From assembly GCA_009841145.1 (NCBI GenBank), contig VXMJ01000096.1, positions 1 through 33,444 on the forward strand: a DNA stretch of 33,444 bases, in the 5' to 3' direction. The position numbers and the translations under genes were made by a program. Position 1 is the stretch's first letter. Every line of letters begins with the position of its first letter. Positions 1-8,833 of this stretch are shown here, one piece after another. This DNA comes from Caldilineaceae bacterium SB0661_bin_34 (GTDB lineage Bacteria > Chloroflexota > Anaerolineae > Caldilineales > Caldilineaceae). The notes under the pieces are model-generated. The model did no database searches, was not told the origin of the DNA, and worked only from the letters and a program-made list of their open reading frames with translations.

Positions 1-135
1 CCCTGCGCAACCTCTCACATGTCAAGTAATTCTATTGTAATGGATTGGTATTATACCGTATTGGTATGAGACCGCGTCCCACGAACGGAGATGGCCGGAC
101 TGCCTTGGTCCGAATCCCTGTTGCCGTAAGATCCC

Positions 136-1824
136 ATGGCGTTGTTGGATCCCGTCAGAGTCGCAAAACACGTTATGGCCGACATCAGCACCAACGAAAA
201 CATTCGGTATGAACCGGAAGAAAAACCACCCATAGCCGTTGCGTTGGGAGTTGGCCTGCAGGCCGCTCTGGTTATCCTGGCGCCGATTGCCTTGACGGTG
301 GTGATTGTCGGGCGCATTGCCCAACAGCCGGAAGAGTACATTTCGTGGGCGGTGTTCGCCGCCCTACTAATTAGCGGCCTCACCACGGTTCTGCAGGCGG
401 TCCGGTTCGGACGCCTGGGCTCGGGCTACGTTCTGATGATGGGCACCTCGGGCACGTTCATTGCGGTATGCGTCGGCGCTCTGATCCAGGGCGGTCCCGA
501 AACCATGGCGACGCTGATCGTGGTGTCGGCCCTGTTTCAGTTCGTGCTGGCCGCCAGGCTGTCTTGGCTGCGCCGCATCTTCACACCCGTGGTCTCCGGA
601 ACGGTCATCATGTTGATCGCCGCCACCGTAATGCCAATCGCCTTCGCTTCCTTGACGGACATTCCTGAAGGAACCTCCACCGTGGGCGCACTCTGGGCAG
701 CGGCCGCCACGTTGGTGGTCGGGGTGCTCCTGATCCTACGCGCACCTCCCCAGTTGCGCCTATGGGCCCCCATCATTGCGATCATCGTAGGCACCGCGGT
801 ATCAGTGCCATTCGGCCTGTACGAAACGAGCAGTTTGGTGTCGGATCCCCTGATTGGCTTACCCAAGGGTTCCTGGCCTGGTTTGAATTTCAATGTGGAT
901 GCAAGGTTTTGGGCACTCCTGCCTGCCTTTGTGGTGGCGACCATCGTGGGAGCCATTGAAACCATCGGCGACGGTGTGGCCATTCAGTCGCTGTCCAGGC
1001 GCAAGCCAAGGGCCACCGACTATCGGGCCGTACAAGGCGCCCTCAACGCGGACGGTCTGGGCAACCTCCTTTCCGGCCTGGCCGGCACCCTGCCCAATAC
1101 GACCTATTCCTCCAGCATTTCGCTGGCCGAGGTCACGGGCGTAGCGTCGCGCCGGGTGGGCATTGTCATCGGAGTCGCGATCGCCGCAGTGGCGTTCTTC
1201 CCCAAGGTGGCAGCCCTCCTGATCGCAATACCGGCACCTGTGGCAGCCGCCTACATCATTGCTCTCCTGGCTCTTCTGTTCGTCCAGGGCTTGCGCATCA
1301 TCGTGCGCGACGGTGTCGATCACCGCAAGGCGATCGTGGTGGGGACGGCATTCTGGCTTGGTGTGGGATTCCAAAACCATGCCATCTTCCCCGGCCTCCT
1401 TGGCGACGGCGTCCTGGCCATACTGCTGAGTAACGGCATGACCGCAGGTGCCATCGTGGCAATCCTGTTGATGGTGTTCATGGAACTGACAAGGGGACGG
1501 CGCCGCCGGATGACGACGAACCTGGAAACCGCATCCCTGCCCGAGTTGAACGAATTCCTGCAAGGACTGGTTTCCAGGGCGGGTTGGGACGCCGACGCCA
1601 CCGAGCGGTTGACCGCAGCCGGCGAGGAAACACTGGCGGTCCTGATGCAGCAATACGGGGACGAAACCGACAACGTACCCACACTGCTCGTGACCGGGCG
1701 CGTGGAGGGCCCCTCCGCGGAAGTCGAATTCCTGACCGCAATCGAAGGCGAAAACATGGAAGACCGTCTTGCGTACCTGGGCGAATTGTCACCGGTGCCG
1801 GACGACCGCGAAGTGTCCTACTGA
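136..1824 (+). CDS. NCS2-family uracil/xanthine-type permease with GHKL-like C-terminal domain
   Basis: Inner-membrane nucleobase transporter of the NCS2 (SLC23-like) family. Residues ~30-455 are a long run of hydrophobic segments. The family signatures are visible: VGAIETIGDGVAIQ (the TM8 substrate/ion motif region) and PNTTYSSSISLAEVTGVASR (the TM10 region). Residues ~465-562 are a soluble tail resembling a GHKL/anti-sigma-type ATPase fold (AAGEETLAVLMQQYGD, then EGENMEDRLAYLGEL). The tail stops abruptly after DDREVSY at a TGA, yet the same frame continues in family-like sequence to a TAG at 1912-1914, so the annotated end is probably a premature stop. The ATG at 136 is the first possible start; the ATG at 178 would fit the usual short N-terminus and is an alternative. 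No clear ribosome-binding site is seen. The substrate (uracil, xanthine or other) cannot be told from sequence alone. Confidence 0.85.
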   Translation: MALLDPVRVAKHVMADISTNENIRYEPEEKPPIAVALGVGLQAALVILAPIALTVVIVGRIAQQPEEYISWAVFAALLISGLTTVLQAVRFGRLGSGYVLMMGTSGTFIAVCVGALIQGGPETMATLIVVSALFQFVLAARLSWLRRIFTPVVSGTVIMLIAATVMPIAFASLTDIPEGTSTVGALWAAAATLVVGVLLILRAPPQLRLWAPIIAIIVGTAVSVPFGLYETSSLVSDPLIGLPKGSWPGLNFNVDARFWALLPAFVVATIVGAIETIGDGVAIQSLSRRKPRATDYRAVQGALNADGLGNLLSGLAGTLPNTTYSSSISLAEVTGVASRRVGIVIGVAIAAVAFFPKVAALLIAIPAPVAAAYIIALLALLFVQGLRIIVRDGVDHRKAIVVGTAFWLGVGFQNHAIFPGLLGDGVLAILLSNGMTAGAIVAILLMVFMELTRGRRRRMTTNLETASLPELNEFLQGLVSRAGWDADATERLTAAGEETLAVLMQQYGDETDNVPTLLVTGRVEGPSAEVEFLTAIEGENMEDRLAYLGELSPVPDDREVSY

Positions 1825-1914
1825 CTGCTGCAACACTACGCGTCCTCGGTCAGCCACCAGAAATACCACGGCATGGACATTGTCACGGTGATGGTCAAGA
1901 ACCAAGGTGGGTAG
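1825..1914 (+). pseudogene. Continuation of the permease C-terminal domain beyond an in-frame TGA
   Basis: The 29 codons after the TGA at 1822-1824 remain in the permease frame and read LLQHYASSVSHQKYHG followed by MDIVTVMVK, ending at TAG 1912-1914. As I recall relatives of this tail, this is the expected final strand, with an SLRLL-type sequence where this gene has S-Y-stop-L-L. A CGA (Arg) to TGA transition would explain it. This is either a real nonsense mutation, a sequence error, or a site of readthrough (TGA is followed by C). Confidence 0.6.
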
Positions 1915-2150
1915 CCGGACACAAGCCCCTCCTGCTCCTGCCGCCTGCGGCTCCCGCGGTGCCATCCAATCCTTGGTTGGAATCCCGGGATGCGGGCCGG
2001 CGTCCGACGAACTGTTGCATGGACCGAAACGGCAGGACATCCATCCACTTCGCATAGCCTCATAGGCTCCATGGGCGCAATCCGAGAGGGATCGGCCGCA
2101 GTGTCCGCCCCATGGCGTTCAGTTTGGCAATGTTGCAGGCATCGCAGAAC

Positions 2151-2798
2151 ATGATCAATCGAGTCGAGATTGACCACCTCCTGCTCGGCGTACCCGAACT
2201 CGGTGCAGGAATCCGGTGGATTCGGGACGAGTTCGGCATAGCAGCCGGTGAAGGGGGCCGCCACCTGGGCGTGGGCACCCACAACGCGCTGGTGGCCCTG
2301 GGCGGCCGGACATACCTGGAAGTCATTGCTCCCGACCCGGAACAGCTGGTTCCCAAATCCGCGCTGCCCTACGGCCTCGGGGCGCTGTCGGCGCCTCGGT
2401 TGATCAACTGGGCTGTGAGGGTGCCCGACATGGACGCATGGGCCGCCCGCCTGTACGAACTGGGAATTCCCACCCAACTGAAGGCAAGGGATCGTGTAAA
2501 CCCCGATGGACAACGACTCGCATGGCGCACCGCCGCCATGCCGGCCACCACGAGCGTGGACGGGGTAAACCTGACCGGCCTCATACCGTTTGCCATCGAC
2601 TGGCAGGACACCGTCCACCCTTCGGAGACTGCACCCGAGGGGATGATGCTTGAGTCGCTGTCGCTGTGCCATCCCCAAGTCGCCTTGGTGCAAAAAACGG
2701 CAGCCGTCCTTGGGCTTCCGGTGCTGGTCGAACAGGCGCAGAAGCCCTGCCTGAAGGCGCATGTACGTTGCAGGCAGGGGATCCGGGAAATCCGGTAG
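2151..2798 (+). CDS. VOC/glyoxalase-like domain protein
   Basis: A 215-residue protein resembling the Glyoxalase_3 branch of the vicinal-oxygen-chelate superfamily. It opens with RVEIDHLLLGVPEL (first beta strand, candidate metal-ligand His) and continues with GGRHLGVGTHNALVALGG and TYLEVIAPDP, the typical paired beta-alpha-beta motifs. The last part (LGLPVLVEQAQKPCLKAHV) matches the usual C-terminal strand, so the gene seems complete. An in-frame ATG at 2112 exists, but the ATG at 2151 (MINRVEIDH) is the natural start for the fold. Members of this group are mostly uncharacterised; no substrate is implied. It stands alone, 236 bases after the permease frame ends and 443 bases before the ABC transporter genes. 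Confidence 0.75.
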   Translation: MINRVEIDHLLLGVPELGAGIRWIRDEFGIAAGEGGRHLGVGTHNALVALGGRTYLEVIAPDPEQLVPKSALPYGLGALSAPRLINWAVRVPDMDAWAARLYELGIPTQLKARDRVNPDGQRLAWRTAAMPATTSVDGVNLTGLIPFAIDWQDTVHPSETAPEGMMLESLSLCHPQVALVQKTAAVLGLPVLVEQAQKPCLKAHVRCRQGIREIR

Positions 2799-3118
2799 GT
2801 TCCCCCGCCCGCGCCAATAGTTCAATATTGACTATTTTTATGCGAAATCTCTCTGTATGGCCACTCTTGGCGCGGTGGCCCAGACGGAGACATGCCAGCA
2901 CAAGTTAGTCGTCTCACTTTGGCAGCCGACTGTTGGCAAGACCCCTTGCCGGAGCCAGTCAACACCCTTTTGGCCCGCGCCGATTTCACCATGGCCAGGA
3001 ACTTGCAGAGCCCGGATCTTGGCTGATTGGCGATTGGTCTTCCCGGTGTACCGGCCCGACGACAGAGGCCCCGACCGGTTACTGCGTCCGGTCATGCATG
3101 GCGGCCCTTAAATCCCGT

Positions 3119-3147
3119 TTGACTCCTTTGGGCACCGTACATAGGAT
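3119..3147 (+). promoter_or_regulatory. Candidate sigma-70-type promoter for the ABC importer genes
   Basis: TTGACT (3119-3124), a 17-base spacer, then TAGGAT (3142-3147). The -35 matches 5 of 6 and the -10 matches 4 of 6 consensus bases with ideal spacing. It lies ~95 bases upstream of the binding-protein ATG at 3242. The rest of the 2799-3241 gap shows no gene; another TTGACT at 2828 has no convincing -10. Confidence 0.5.
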
Positions 3148-3241
3148 CTACACACCTCCAGGGTCTGCACCCAATGTCACCGCATCGGAAAACAATCCTT
3201 GGCGGTGCTTTAGTTCCCAGCACACAGAGAGGACCATCACT

Positions 3242-4591
3242 ATGTCCAGCCAGTTTGCACTGTCCCGTCGTCAGTTCCTGAGGACGGCATCCTTGGCCAC
3301 CGTCGGTGCCGCCCTGGCAGCCTGCGCGGTGCCGACCGCGGCCCCCAGTGGCGAGGGGGAAATGGCGGCTCCCACTGAACTCACCTTGTGGATGTTCGGC
3401 CTGACTCCGGAAATCATCGACTACATCAATGCCGAGGTTACCCCCGACTTCAGGGAGGTGATGCCCGGTTTCGACATGATCGCCGAACACGTTCCCTATG
3501 ACGGCTACCGGCAGAAACTGTCCACCGCCATTGTGGGCGACTCCTTGCCGGACGTACACGAAGCCGGCACCCAGGCGGCCGGCCGGGTCGCCACGAGCGG
3601 CGAGGGAACGCCCCTCGACGACTACATCAACGAGTGGGAGGACCTTGACGACTATTTCGAGGCCAATATCAAGGGCACCCAGATTGCCGGTCGAACCTGG
3701 GGCGTTCCCACCATGAGCCAACCGTCCCTGACCCTCTATTGGAAGAGCCAGTTGGAGGCGGCAGGCCTGGATCCGGACAATCCTCCGGCCACCGATGTTG
3801 AGTACCTTGAAGCCGCCACAGCCCTTCAGAACGTGGAGGAAGGGCGCACGATCGTACTGGGCGGATGGGCGCCAAACGACTGGCGCAGTTTCTTCCAGGA
3901 GTTTGAGGTACAGCTTCAGCGACTGGGTGGCGAGATGGCGGACCAGGACTACACGGAAGTCCGCTTCAACAACGAACTGGGCGTAGCAGCCCTTGCCTAC
4001 CTGGTCGAACTTTCGCAGACGGTGTACCCCGAGGGGGTTGCCCGCCTGCCCGATGAAGCCCCGATTCCGCACTTCCCGGCCGGCAACATGGCCATGCACA
4101 TGCGCGGCCACGGTTCGCAGCCGCGGGACGTACTCCGCTACAACCCCGACGCCTGGGACGACCTGGGATTTGGCTTCCCGTTGATGGCCCAGGAAGGCAC
4201 GGGCCGCATGAACTCCATATCCTGGCGCAACTTCCTGTCGGTGTCCCCAACATCGGCCGACGTGGGCGCCTCGGTTGAATGGGCGCATGTGTTCAGCTCC
4301 ACCGAGCACAACGTCAAGTACAGCGAGTTCCGCGGCACCGTCCCGGTGCGGCGTTCCACCCTGGACACGGACTTCGTCAAGGAATCGCCGTTCCTTGGCG
4401 TCTATCTGGAGATGGCTGCGCCTCACGGCTACGATGTCATCAATCCTCCGGGCTACTTCGAGCTGCGGCAATCCGGCGGCAACCTGTTCGAGCAGGCGGG
4501 GTTGGGCAACATCTCCGTCGAGGAAGCCGTTGCCGGATGCGCCGAGATCTGGCAGGAGGGCCTGGACAACGCGCCTCCGTACAAGATTTAA
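3242..4591 (+). CDS. ABC transporter substrate-binding lipoprotein (carbohydrate, family 1)
   Basis: Extracytoplasmic solute-binding protein of a sugar-type ABC importer, 449 residues. The N-terminus has a twin-arginine motif (SRRQFLRT, residues 8-15), a hydrophobic stretch and a lipobox LAAC with the lipidated Cys at residue 28, so it is probably Tat-exported and membrane-anchored. The mature protein begins with a Pro/Ala/Gly linker and then ELTLWMFGLTPE, the first strand of the two-lobed fold; VGDSLPDVHE and the GVPTMSQPSLTLYW segment are typical of the family. The ATG at 3242 is chosen over an in-frame upstream ATG at 2933 because it has GAGAGGA 8 bases upstream and begins the signal peptide. 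It is followed by two permease genes; no ATPase is in the cluster, as is common where one shared MsmK/UgpC-type ATPase serves several importers. Substrate unknown. Confidence 0.9.
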   Translation: MSSQFALSRRQFLRTASLATVGAALAACAVPTAAPSGEGEMAAPTELTLWMFGLTPEIIDYINAEVTPDFREVMPGFDMIAEHVPYDGYRQKLSTAIVGDSLPDVHEAGTQAAGRVATSGEGTPLDDYINEWEDLDDYFEANIKGTQIAGRTWGVPTMSQPSLTLYWKSQLEAAGLDPDNPPATDVEYLEAATALQNVEEGRTIVLGGWAPNDWRSFFQEFEVQLQRLGGEMADQDYTEVRFNNELGVAALAYLVELSQTVYPEGVARLPDEAPIPHFPAGNMAMHMRGHGSQPRDVLRYNPDAWDDLGFGFPLMAQEGTGRMNSISWRNFLSVSPTSADVGASVEWAHVFSSTEHNVKYSEFRGTVPVRRSTLDTDFVKESPFLGVYLEMAAPHGYDVINPPGYFELRQSGGNLFEQAGLGNISVEEAVAGCAEIWQEGLDNAPPYKI

Positions 4592-4618
4592 TGTTGACCG
4601 TTTAACCAACACGGTCCA

Positions 4619-4657
4619 GCACCGGCCGGGCACGCCAAGCGGCGCCCCGGCCGGTGC
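4619..4657 (+). promoter_or_regulatory. Strong intercistronic hairpin between binding-protein and permease genes
   Basis: GCACCGGCCGGG (4619-4630) and CCCGGCCGGTGC (4646-4657) form a perfect 12-bp stem. Inside it CGCC/GGCG (4633-4636 with 4641-4644) can add four more pairs. It begins 27 bases after the binding-protein stop and ends 66 bases before the permease start. There is no T-run, so it looks less like a full terminator than an mRNA-stabilising or partial-termination element that would let the binding protein be made in excess over the permeases. That role is inferred by analogy with malE-malF. Confidence 0.6.
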
Positions 4658-4723
4658 CCCGTTTGATCCGGACCGCCCACGGCCGCAAGCCGCCCCAGGC
4701 CAAGATTGCGGACGGTACCCACA

Positions 4724-5638
4724 ATGCTCCAGGAACACTTCCTAACCCGTAGCCGCCGGCACGAGTCGCTGATGGGCTGGCTGTTTGCCACCCCGTGGGT
4801 CCTGGGCCTGCTGCTGTTCAATCTGTTCCCGTTCGTGTACTCGTTCGGGCTGAGCCTAACCAGCTTCCGCATCGGCTACCCGACCGAATTCATCTGGTTC
4901 AACAATTACGTCGAGATGTTCACGGAGGATCCGGTGTTCGGGAAGTCCTTCGGCAACACGGCGTACTTCGTGGCGCTCGGCGTCCCGTTGGGGCTCGTCA
5001 CATCGTTGCTGCTGGCCCTTCTCCTCAACCAGAAGGTGATCGGGGTGCCCTTGTTCCGCACAATGGTGTTCGTACCGTCGATCGTGGCCGGGGTGGCCGT
5101 GGCCCTGCTGTGGATGTGGATCCTCGATCCGAACATCGGCTTGGTGAACCACCTGCTACGCGAAATCGGGATCCGCAGTCCTCCGTTGTGGCTGCAGGAC
5201 GAGGATTGGGCCAAGCCGGCCCTGATCGTGATGACGCTGACCGGTGCCGGCGGCGCCACAATGGTCATCTTCCTGGCCGGTCTCCAAAACATCCCCACCG
5301 AACTCTACGATGCCGCCCGCATTGACGGCGCCAATAGTGTGAGGCAGTTCTTCTTCGTCACCATCCCGATGCTGTCGCCCGTGATTCTGTTCAACACCAT
5401 TACCGGCATCATCGGTGCGTTTCAGGTCTTCACGCTGGCCTACGTGGCCACCGGCGGACTGGGCGGTCCCAACAACTCGACCATGTTCTACGCCCTGTAC
5501 CTGTACAACATCTCGTTCTGGTGGGGTCGCTTCGGCCTGGGAGCGGCGATGGCATGGTTCATGTTTGTGGTCATCATGGTGTTCACCATGGCGCAGCTCG
5601 CACTGTCGAAGCGCTGGGTCTTCTACGCCGGCGAATAG
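4724..5638 (+). CDS. ABC sugar transporter permease, MalF/UgpA type
   Basis: Inner-membrane permease of the binding-protein-dependent transport family, 304 residues with about six transmembrane segments. After a short basic N-terminus it reads GWLFATPWVLGLLLFNLFPF, the usual first membrane span. The EAA loop that docks on the ATPase is clear near residues 190-215 (ELYDAARIDGANSVRQFF followed by VTIPMLSP). The ATG at 4724 is preferred to an in-frame TTG at 4706; neither has a strong ribosome-binding site. It sits between the binding protein and the second permease and should form the transmembrane heterodimer with the latter. Confidence 0.9.
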   Translation: MLQEHFLTRSRRHESLMGWLFATPWVLGLLLFNLFPFVYSFGLSLTSFRIGYPTEFIWFNNYVEMFTEDPVFGKSFGNTAYFVALGVPLGLVTSLLLALLLNQKVIGVPLFRTMVFVPSIVAGVAVALLWMWILDPNIGLVNHLLREIGIRSPPLWLQDEDWAKPALIVMTLTGAGGATMVIFLAGLQNIPTELYDAARIDGANSVRQFFFVTIPMLSPVILFNTITGIIGAFQVFTLAYVATGGLGGPNNSTMFYALYLYNISFWWGRFGLGAAMAWFMFVVIMVFTMAQLALSKRWVFYAGE

Positions 5639-5652
5639 GGTAGGCAACCAAC

Positions 5653-6549
5653 ATGGCTACCACCGCCACACAGCCGCCGGCCGTCGGAACCGGTCTTCGA
5701 ACCGGTCGTCGAACCGGGATCTACTGGCCCAGAGTCCTGCACAAGGCCGTCGTCTACGTGCTGCTGGTGTCGATTTCGCTCTTCTTCTTCTTTCCCCTGC
5801 TGTGGATGATGACCACGGCCATCAAGCCCACCAGCCAGATGTTCCAGATCCCTCCGATCTGGATCCCCAGGCCACCGCAGTGGGATGTGTTCCACACGAC
5901 CTGGAACCGCGCGAACTTCAACGTCTATCTTGGCAACACGGTATTGATCACGGTCCTGTCGATGATCGGGCGCGTCGGCAGTTGTGCGCTGGTCGGATTT
6001 TCGTTTGCCCGCCTGCGCTGGCCCGGCAAAAACGTGTTGTTTCTCATTACGTTGAGCACGATGATGCTGCCGTTTCAGGTTCTGATGATTCCGCAGTTCC
6101 TCATCTTCAAGGAGATTGGCTGGATCAACACCCACTACCCCCTCTGGGTGCCGTCCTTCGGCGGAGCCGCGTTCTACATCTTCCTGATGCGTCAGTACTT
6201 CATGACGATGCCAAGGGAGCTGGACGACGCCGCCAAAATCGACGGGTGCGGCTGGCTGGGCATCTTCTGGCGCATCCTGCTGCCGCTGTCCCATCCGGCC
6301 CTGGCCACCATCGCCATCTTCACCTTCATGTCCCAGTGGAACTCCTTCCTGGAGCCGCTGATCTTCCTCAACTCGTCCAAGAAATACACACTGGCCCTGG
6401 GCCTGGCCATGTTCCGGGACCAGTTCGATGTGGATTGGAATGCCATCATGGCCATGTCGTTCCTGATGGTCCTGCCCTGCCTGACCATCTTCTTCCTGGC
6501 TCAGAAATACTTCATCCAGGGGATCTCAACCACCGGTCTCAAGGGTTGA
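5653..6549 (+). CDS. ABC sugar transporter permease, MalG/UgpE type
   Basis: Second inner-membrane permease of the importer, 298 residues. It has a Thr/Ala-rich cytoplasmic N-terminus (~30 residues), a first span (VYVLLVSISLFFFFPLLWMM) and the EAA loop near residues 186-215 (MPRELDDAAKIDGCGW followed by ILLPLSHPA). The gene begins 14 bases after the upstream permease stop, with GGGTAGG just before the ATG, so the two are almost certainly co-transcribed. The C-terminal AQKYFIQGISTTGLKG is the usual end of this family. No ATPase gene follows. Confidence 0.92.
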   Translation: MATTATQPPAVGTGLRTGRRTGIYWPRVLHKAVVYVLLVSISLFFFFPLLWMMTTAIKPTSQMFQIPPIWIPRPPQWDVFHTTWNRANFNVYLGNTVLITVLSMIGRVGSCALVGFSFARLRWPGKNVLFLITLSTMMLPFQVLMIPQFLIFKEIGWINTHYPLWVPSFGGAAFYIFLMRQYFMTMPRELDDAAKIDGCGWLGIFWRILLPLSHPALATIAIFTFMSQWNSFLEPLIFLNSSKKYTLALGLAMFRDQFDVDWNAIMAMSFLMVLPCLTIFFLAQKYFIQGISTTGLKG

Positions 6550-7338
6550 TCCGGTCCGCTGTTGCATTTTTCCCCTTTCTGCTGCATGTTCCAGCCAACA
6601 TCCGAAGAACCCGCGAACCTTGTTCACGGACAGGACCGCGCGGCGCGCTCCCGGAGATGTCCACGGTGGTTGCTTTTGGGCACCGTCCCGATACCGGCCG
6701 TTCCACGTTCCAGGCTGGAATGGCAAACCCAACGCTACGCCAACAGCCCCAAGCCGGTGTGGTTGCCTCAGCCAGCAGATCCGCTGTCCGTGAAGCACAA
6801 CGTGTGCAACGATGAGGCAGCGCATCCACCGTGCTATCGACCACCTTTGGCACCACTGCGCTTGGTAGGTGCGTGCTGGTCTGTCCCCGAAGTACTCATC
6901 GCACCGGCCATCAGGACCCAGACTGGACGCTCCCGAAAGTGAATTCCCCGCGATGCCTGGGCAAATCCAACACACTCTGTTGGACCCCATGGGCCTGAAA
7001 GCTGCCTGTTCAAGTTGCTGCCGGCAGTTTGTTTCGAGCCAGCTACACTTGAACTGTGTGGTTGGAACTCGTCTGGCACCGACGGGAACAGACGCGAACC
7101 ATCTGGACCGATGCCGGCAAGTTGCATCCGGACAGGGGCCAACTCCGATCCCGTGAAACCATTTGGGAGCGGCCGGGGAGCCTATTCCGGCCGTACTCAA
7201 CTTCCAGCATGGCAAGGTCCCAAAACCCCGGGTGCCAGGCTCGCTGGCAGGCAACAGCAATCCTCTTGGTCCGCTCGGATTCAGTTGCGGCACCCAGGCA
7301 GGATCCAAGCCAAATCATTACACGAAACGGAAATCACC
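6550..7338 (+). other. Intergenic stretch without a recognisable gene
   Basis: I see no convincing coding sequence on either strand in these 789 bases. Open frames here lack family-like sequence and start signals. Two small inverted repeats are present: CGGCCGG/CCGGCCG (7170-7176 and 7187-7193) and TGCCAG/CTGGCA (7233-7238 and 7244-7249), both shortly upstream of the LysM gene. No good promoter was found by eye. Confidence 0.5.
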
Positions 7339-8448
7339 ATGCTCATACGCGGTTTTGCAGTCCGGTTGGGGTTGATTCCATGGCTCTGCCTGTTGGCCTG
7401 GGCCACTTCGCTGGCCGGACCACCTGTGTTGGCACAGGATCCAGATGAACCGGACGAACTTCCAACGTACGAGGTGCAGGCCGGAGACACACTTCTGGAA
7501 CTTGCACAGCGGTTCGGGGTACCGGTCGAAGTGCTTGTGGCCCTCAACAATCTGGAGGAACCTCTGGGACTGATCTTCATCGGCCAACAGCTGTTGCTTC
7601 CCTCCTTTGCCAGTCAACCCAACCAGGACTCGGGGCAGGAATCCGTCTGCGCAACACCCCATGTAGTTGTGGAAGGCGACACCCTTTGGGGCTTGGCGGA
7701 CGGCTGGGGTGTGACCGTTCAACAAGTTCGGGAGCTGAACGGTCTGCAGGCAGGGGAGTTCCTGTTGATAGGCCAGACAGTCTGCGGTCCCCCGGTCATC
7801 TCGGACCTCCAGGAGATCGGATTGGACGAGCAGGACAACGTCGAAGGACCGCGGAGACAGCCGGAATTCGATCCCGGATGGATTGTCCACCCCACCGAGT
7901 CCTTTTGGTACACGGTCAACCTGGGCGACACCCTGGCGTGGGTGTCCGCACGTTATGGAATGGCCACGGAAGCCTTGGCGGACGTCAACGAGCTACTACC
8001 CGATGATGACATTCAGCCAGGCCAGTTGTTGCTGGTACCGGCAAGTACTGCCGCCAGAAAACCGTGGACCGCCCGTTATTGGGCCGTTCCGGACCTTTCG
8101 GGGGAGCCGCTGCTGACCCGCGGTGAAGATGCCGTCGCACACAATTGGGGGAACGGCGCTCCTGCGGGCTCGCTTCCATCCGATTCGTTCAGTGCCGAAT
8201 GGACAGGTGATTTCGACTTCGTCGGCGCGACCTATCGCTTCATCGGTCTGGCCGACCAGGGGGTACGCGTGTTCTTTAACAATGACCTGTTGCTGGACAA
8301 TTGGGATGGCGAAACAACTGGGCCTCTCATCGCCGACACCGTGCTTGAAGCCGGCACGCATGCGGTGCGAGTTGAGTATTGGGAGGAAACCGGACCGGCC
8401 ATGGTCTACGTATTCTGGTTCCAGTCGGTGCCCGCCACCCCTGAATGA
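7339..8448 (+). CDS. Secreted triple-LysM protein with PA14-like C-terminal domain
   Basis: 369-residue exported protein. A signal peptide runs to about residue 32 (hydrophobic core LGLIPWLCLLAWATSLAG, likely cut after VLA). Three LysM domains follow: ~44-88 (YEVQAGDTLLELAQRFGV), ~108-150 (HVVVEGDTLWGLADGWGV) and ~190-235 (WYTVNLGDTLAWVSARYG). Each carries the GDT motif and ends in the GQ/LLxP-type strand. Residues ~240-362 resemble a PA14-type beta-sandwich (WTARYWAVPDLSGEP, then GVRVFFNNDLLLDNW and GTHAVRVEYWEETGPA). LysM binds N-acetylglucosamine-containing glycans such as peptidoglycan, and PA14 domains commonly bind sugars, so an envelope- or glycan-binding role is likely. No catalytic domain is visible. 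The ATG at 7339 is chosen because it begins the signal peptide; the open frame extends further upstream without meaning. Confidence 0.82.
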   Translation: MLIRGFAVRLGLIPWLCLLAWATSLAGPPVLAQDPDEPDELPTYEVQAGDTLLELAQRFGVPVEVLVALNNLEEPLGLIFIGQQLLLPSFASQPNQDSGQESVCATPHVVVEGDTLWGLADGWGVTVQQVRELNGLQAGEFLLIGQTVCGPPVISDLQEIGLDEQDNVEGPRRQPEFDPGWIVHPTESFWYTVNLGDTLAWVSARYGMATEALADVNELLPDDDIQPGQLLLVPASTAARKPWTARYWAVPDLSGEPLLTRGEDAVAHNWGNGAPAGSLPSDSFSAEWTGDFDFVGATYRFIGLADQGVRVFFNNDLLLDNWDGETTGPLIADTVLEAGTHAVRVEYWEETGPAMVYVFWFQSVPATPE

Positions 8449-8482
8449 GCCAACCCCAGCGGCAATTGCCCGGACGGTTGGC
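8449..8482 (+). terminator. Possible hairpin just after the LysM gene
   Basis: GCCAACC (8449-8455) and GGTTGGC (8476-8482) form a 7-bp stem around GGCAATTGCC, itself a palindrome. It begins directly after the LysM stop codon. No T-run follows, so a terminator role is only a possibility. Confidence 0.3.
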
Positions 8483-8525
8483 TGGCGGACCGTCGCAGCG
8501 TCCCTCAACACTTTGCCGAGTTGTG

Positions 8526-8554
8526 TTGGGTCAAGGCCGCAGGCGTGCGATAAT
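8526..8554 (+). promoter_or_regulatory. Candidate promoter for the giant TPR lipoprotein gene
   Basis: TTGGGT (8526-8531), a 17-base spacer and GATAAT (8549-8554; 5 of 6 to the -10 consensus). It lies ~280 bases upstream of the ATG at 8834. The rest of the 8449-8833 gap holds no gene; TTGACA words at 8681 and 8807 lack a matching -10. Confidence 0.35.
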
Positions 8555-8833
8555 GTGTATTGGGTGGCAGCGCCCGGTTCGGTTGCCTCGCGATATTCGT
8601 TGAGCCCGGGCCTTGGTTGTTGTGCGGAGCCTGCCGCGGGTACTTCCAGGCAGGTGCCCCATCCCGGGTTTGAAGTAAGGTTGACAGGGTCCGGTCATTC
8701 TGCTGAAGGCTGTTTACGGAGCTTGCCCGGAATGCGGAATTGGACTTTGTTCCGCTGTCTCGCCAAGATCGGGCGTTGTCCTGCTCCCCAAGTCAGTCTC
8801 AGGCCTTGACAGGGCTAACCGCAAGTAGACCCC

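Noticed and set aside
1822..1824. TGA in the permease as a selenocysteine codon
   Set aside because: The family appears to have Arg at this position and no SECIS-like hairpin is evident just downstream.
2866..2960. tRNA-like start (GCGCGGTGGCCCAGACGG) in the gap before the ABC genes
   Set aside because: No cloverleaf, anticodon arm or T-loop GTTCRA could be fitted.
3092..4738. 548-codon open frame on the minus strand opposite the sugar-binding protein
   Set aside because: Antisense shadow caused by high GC; its sequence has no family character while the plus strand carries a clear signal peptide and solute-binding fold.
6526..7308. Minus-strand frame of 260 codons, considered as a transposase relic
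   Set aside because: No DDE motif, no terminal inverted repeats and no family-like stretch could be seen.
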